From assembly GCA_033032175.1 (NCBI GenBank), contig CM065328.1, positions 11,656,690-11,720,689 of the forward strand: DNA of 64,000 bases, written 5' to 3'. Made by a program: the position numbers and the translations under genes. Shown piece after piece: positions 38,601-44,600 of this stretch. Under the pieces are notes generated by a model. The model was not told the origin of the DNA. It searched no databases and saw nothing but the letters and a program-made list of their open reading frames with translations. This DNA comes from Saturnia japonica (taxonomy: Eukaryota; Arthropoda; Insecta; Lepidoptera; Saturniidae). Position 1 is the first letter of the stretch; each line of letters opens with the position of its first letter.

Positions 38601-41600
38601 AAATGGACAAAATAAACAAGATGACTTGCTTCGCTAAAGTTCAAATGAAATCAAAAATAATAAAATTATACCCAACATCAAAAAGCAAACACATGTTAAC
38701 GTGAGTCATAAATTCGTGGTAATCCTATTTATTGTATACTCCTAAATTTATTTCTAAGAAATAATGGTGTACTTACATTGTCGATAATATTCTTAAAGTC
38801 GGTAAATTACTTTTCTTCGAACTATAAAGGTAATAAGTTTCAAATAATCGAGTTGTAAAAGTTGTTAAATAAAACATTGCTATGTTCGAGATACAGAAGT
38901 CCAATTTAATTTTTTCTCTGATTATTTTGACTAGAGGGTTGAGATTTAGTGCAACGGAGGTTTTGGGGCTTGAATGGAAGGGAACACATTCTTTCGAGTT
39001 TGAGAGGTTTTCGACTTAAAGAAGTTCTAATGTACTTAGATATAAAATATTATATTTAAAAAAAATGTGATGTCACAAAATTTGGGACCCCTCCCCACCC
39101 TTGTCACACAATGTCACACTTCGTCGACCCTCTCCCTCCCCCTTAACGTGTGACGTAATTTATGGAAGGATAGAGATCCTTCCTTCTATTATCTCCTAAC
39201 CGTCTGAGCTTACCTGGTAATGATTTTTGCAAATTCATCAACTTCGAATCTGTTTTCGACAAATTATAATACATATATTGATATACATTTTGAAAGATTC
39301 TTTATTACGTTTCATAAACATTTTGTGTTTTGAAATTTTTATACTCCATAAGTAATTTTATATTTTATGTAAATAGATGATATGTGAAAATATTATTGGT
39401 AAGTATTATTTACGTAAATAAGTAATTTTTGTGTGAGTAGATTATTTCATTAATAGAAAGTGAAAACTCAAATCACGACAGGCTTAAATAAGTTCCGTTA
39501 TCGTTGCCCCCATGGACCACGATTTTTTTTCATTGACGTGGATCCCTTGTAAGTCATCGCCAACATCTAAGGGTCGATATTGACTACTTTGAGAATCAAG
39601 GAACTAAGTGTTTCATTTGAATATAATTGGAATGGAACCCTAAAAATGGTAAAATAAATTAAGACGGTTTACCGAAAATAAAGCTGTTCCACTTCAGACT
39701 GTGGCACGTGCTTTAAAAAGGGATTTTAATTATTTTTCGGGTTATACCATTTTATCCTGTGCGGGCGGGGTCGGACTGCGGCATCCGAGAGTGGGCCCTT
39801 TATTTTTATTATGTAAATTAACTTTGATGGTATTTTAAAATTGTAATTATAATTCTGTGTAGCGTTTTAATGAAGCTCCGAAGTTATAACATTTAGTGTT
39901 TTGACGTGAAATGTAAATTGCTGCTCTTTGGATATAAATGAATATTAAAAGACCATTTACAGTAAAGAGTTAGGCATAAATTAGTACAAAAATTAATTTC
40001 TGTGAATAATTTAAATTTGAAACATTTTATTTTTTTAAAGTATTATTTTATCTATCGCAAAAATAAAGAACGTTCAATGACCTAATTAAAAAGATTTGTC
40101 TATAAAATAATTTATGTGTCACCATAATCAAATCACCAAGCAATATCAAAACGTTTATCCAAAAATGTGAATTTTTAACGATTGTCCAGTTTCTGGCTAT
40201 GATCGCAGTTACAACCTAAGCTAACCGCAGCTTCATCTGTGAATGTATCTGTTTTTAACGGCAATTTTTAATGTTCTCTAACACCCACGTTTAAAAAAGG
40301 TGTGGACCACGAGTCTATGGTATTGTGATTTTATTTAAAGAAAAAACCCTTAGCTATCCAGTTCGTAAACAAGATTGGATATAATATAAAACTATTAGAA
40401 ATAAATTTATTTATTTGATGACTAATGTCATGACAGAACAAATTAAGTGACACCAATAGAATTTAAATGATGTCAAAAATATTTGTCGGGAGTAGATATT
40501 ATAATTAGGGAATACATATTGGTGATGAATATAAACTTTTGTGGAAAAAAATATTGCTGACATTATTTAATAAATATACTACTACCAAGGAATCATAATG
40601 AGATCACTAAAAATTGCTAAAACTCGAAAACCTTGGGAGTTGTTTGTACGAAAACAAATAATAAGTATTCTAAATTCGTGAGTCACGTAGGCAATTTCGC
40701 GTATAGATTAAAACTTCATGAGTGATCTGAGAAAAATTTAAAGGTTTATCGACTTTGTACCAAGAAATTAGATTAAAAATTTAATCCTGAAAATACCTAA
40801 AACATAAACAACGTTTGTAAAAATAAACATTAAGGAATCAATAATACTTAAATATACAAAGCCATATATTAATCTAAATATATCTAGATATTTATAAAAG
40901 GTAACCATGATTGGCTGACTGATCTATCTACACAGAGCTTCAAACCACTGAATGGATTGGGAATCAAAATTTGTATGGATTTTTTTTTTTAATACGGGAT
41001 ATACCGTGGGCCACAGATAAAAGCATAAAAAGCAATCTTTTTGGTCCAAGAGAAAACATTTTTTATTAATAGGATAAATAATCAGTTAAATTCTTACTCG
41101 ATAAGCTCGAGTTTCACCAACCCCTTTCTCTACCTTCATTACAGACCTGCGCGCTTTAAACGATTATGACACTGTAACAGCTCTGGGTCAAAAGTCATTT
41201 ACATACAAATATGTTGTTTAAGAAAACTGTGGGATTGAATTGAGATTTAAAGGCTATGATGTAGAAATGAGCAGTTAACAGTAATGCCTTTATTAGGTAA
41301 ATCTCCGGCCGTCCTACCTAACGCGATTTATTTCGATTAAAAATTTCAAAGGGGAATAAGAACTGTTTAAAAAAGAAAATGGTCTATATCCCCGATATCA
41401 GGATTATAGATAGAAGTCGAGGTAATCATTTGCCTATTGTTAACCTAGTTTGTAATGTCTATTTAACGCGTCTATATAAAACCTTGTCTTCTTCTTCTAA
41501 GGGATACTAGCTAAGCAGCATCGATACATTTTCCACTCTTTCGATCAGGAGATTGGATAGATAGAGAACTGTCAGCTACAATCTCAGTATTTATACCATT

Positions 41601-44600
41601 TATACACATAATATCATTCTTCACACAATTTATCCATACCTTTTTAGGTGTTCTTCTACTCCTATATGCGTCTACTTTCATAAATAATAGTTCTCTTCTA
41701 GATATATGACTTTCATTTCTTCTTATGAGAAGACCGTGCCACTTTATTATCCAAGACCAATCTATTACTGCTCAGCTTCTCTGTTACTGTGCTATTGTCA
41801 TACTTCCTCTGATGTAATTATTCCTAATCTTATTTATTCTAGTTTTAACCCACACATAAATATTTGTATCTCTGCAATAATATGTAATCATCGCCTAAAT
41901 CTTTATAAGGCGCAAAATATTCGACCCCACATGGAGTATTGTTCTCATCTCTGAGCGGGAGCCCCCCAGTACCAGCTACATCCTTTTGACCGCATTCAGC
42001 GTAGGGCGGTTCGAGTTATTGACGATCAAGCTTTTTCCGATCGGCTTGATGCATTGGCTCTGCGTAGAGATGTTGGTTCACTCAGCATCTTCTACCGCAT
42101 TTATCATGGGGAGTGTTTCGAGGAATTGTTTGAATTGATACCGGCTGCTGAATTTCATCATCGGACATCGCGACATAATTGTAAATTCCATCCATACTAA
42201 TTCGATGTCCAGCGTTCCACAACAGTGCGTTTCTTAAGACACTTTCTACCTCGCACAACCACTCTGTGGAACCAGCTGTCGTCTGAGGTCTTTCCGAGCC
42301 GTTATAATCTGGTAACCTTCAAGAAGAGTGCTTATTCTTCCCTAAAAGGCCGGCAACGTATCTGCGGGCCCTCTGGTGTTGCGGAGGTTTGTGGGCCGCG
42401 GTGATCACTTTCAATCAGGTGCACCACCTTTTTATCATTAAAAAAAATGTAACCTTTTTTTCAATATCTTTCGTTGCTCAGTACTTATTGAATCACTTAT
42501 CCATACGCTTGCCACTTGCCACAAACTTTAAACCTCTACAAACGCTTGGATAAAATAGGCAAGCCACACGTTTGCGACTGTGCTAGTATGTTTGCGATAA
42601 GCAATCATGATGGATGTCGATCTTGTGTCAGTTATAACATTTGATTTAATCTATTTTTATGTTGAAAAGAAGCAAAATTAAACTAGGAAAATAATAGGAA
42701 ATGGAAAATTCATCAACGAAGATAGTTAAAAATTAGCAGAAACCGTACCAGAATTTTTCAATTAATTATCGTTATTTATTTCACGCAAGTACTTATCACA
42801 AGCTGCTTTGATTTGTACATCAAATACTGACTTCGCTCGGATCAGTGGCAAGGCAAGGAAAACTTCTCAAGCCAAGCCAAACGCTCTATCCTCACGCTTT
42901 AATTTGTAAATGTTTGCCAAGGTTTGTGTGACATCACCGAATATTGTAATAATTTGTTAATTTAATATCATGTCAAATCTTGCCTTGAATTGTAAATTCA
43001 AATGTTTTGAATGTGTGTGTGATGTTGATCATTCTTAATTTTATTTCTAGATGAATAAAACGACAAAAAGTATATTTTGATTTTGTCGAACGTATTTTTT
43101 TTTTAATTACGTGCCCAATAACTATTTGTATTGAACATTCTACATTCTTATACATATAATATTTCAAAGAAGTATTTCAAGTTTTGATTAACCATTACTC
43201 TAGATATAGTCATAAATATTTTACTATAAGCTAACTTTTTGAAGCGAAAACTTCTTTATGGAATTTGTGCAATTTTTGTATGGGGTACCTATTATGAGTT
43301 CGCTTCACCTCACATTGTCGACACCGACATATGACGGTATGTCTGTAGCTATAAGTATGGCATGTTGAATTGATTGTTAAATTATACATTACCTTTTTAC
43401 TTGCAAGTTCCCAAGTTAAAATAGAAGTGTGAAAAATCATTACACAATCGTTAGCTACCTAATAAATATGGTACGCTTAAACAAAATAAGTATAATATCT
43501 TCAATAGACGACACTTGGAGAAAAATTTCCATAGCATTTGAATATAAAACTTTTTAAAATCAAGTTTTTTGTCCACAGAAGCCAGAGCTCAAATTTCAGG
43601 GCCAACGGAAAAGTACCTCAAGCCAGGGTCTACACTACGACTGCAATGCTCAGTAGTCCAGACCACGGAAGCACCTGCCTTTGTTTTTTGGTATTTATAA
43701 CTAAAAAGCTGACATTGCAGATAAGAGTATTACAGATAAATTAAAAAATAATTACCCTATATTGTAGACTTAGTAAGACAAATAAGACAAAGTCTTTTAG
43801 GTAATTGTGTTAAGTTCTATAATAAACTTCCTAAGCACATCACCGATTTGCCGGATAATAAATTCAAAAATCATGTTAAGCAAATAATAAAGTCATCAGT
43901 ATAATGGTGATGGTGAAATTACCTGATCGTGGTGAATTTTATTGGTGATGGTGGTTTTGAATGAAATCAAAATCAATGTAAGAATATTGATCCAAAAAGC
44001 AATTAGTATTGTTGCCTATACTATGCAAAGTTAATTAATGCTGTTTGAAGTTTATATTGGTGTAATCACTGGCGGAGTTACCTTTGATTTATTTGTCTTT
44101 TGCAAAAGTACACTGAGAACTAATTTATCATTGCGTATGTAAATATCGTTCATTCGTTTAATTGCTAAACTACTTTGAAAGACGTTATTATTTGACTTAC
44201 TAAATTGCTTAAGTTAGTTCATTTAAATTTATCCTCTCGTTTATAATCGAAGGCGTTATTTGTTATAGAATGTAAATTACAAATTGCACCTGTCTAAGAA
44301 TGTACAAAGTACTCTAAAAATGTTAATAGGCTCTGTATATTATTATAACAACTCAATGTTGGTATTTAGTTAGTTAATTTTGGGTTATTAAGTCTAGGCA
44401 AAACAAAAACCAAGTTTCTCTTCTCTATAGGTACGAAAATGTATTTAAAAAAACCGTCCAGTAAATAGTAATATTACGGTAATAACATAAAACTAATTTA
44501 AAAAAAAATCACTTTAAGCGTAGTACTTTTTTTGTGAAATAAATCTATTTATTTACATCTCTAGCGCCTGAGATTTCAAATATGTCTCAACACTCAACTT

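Noticed and set aside
43538..43744. 68-residue ORF overlapping dpr exon 5
   Set aside because: It is in a different frame from the exon, and its end lies in the intron.
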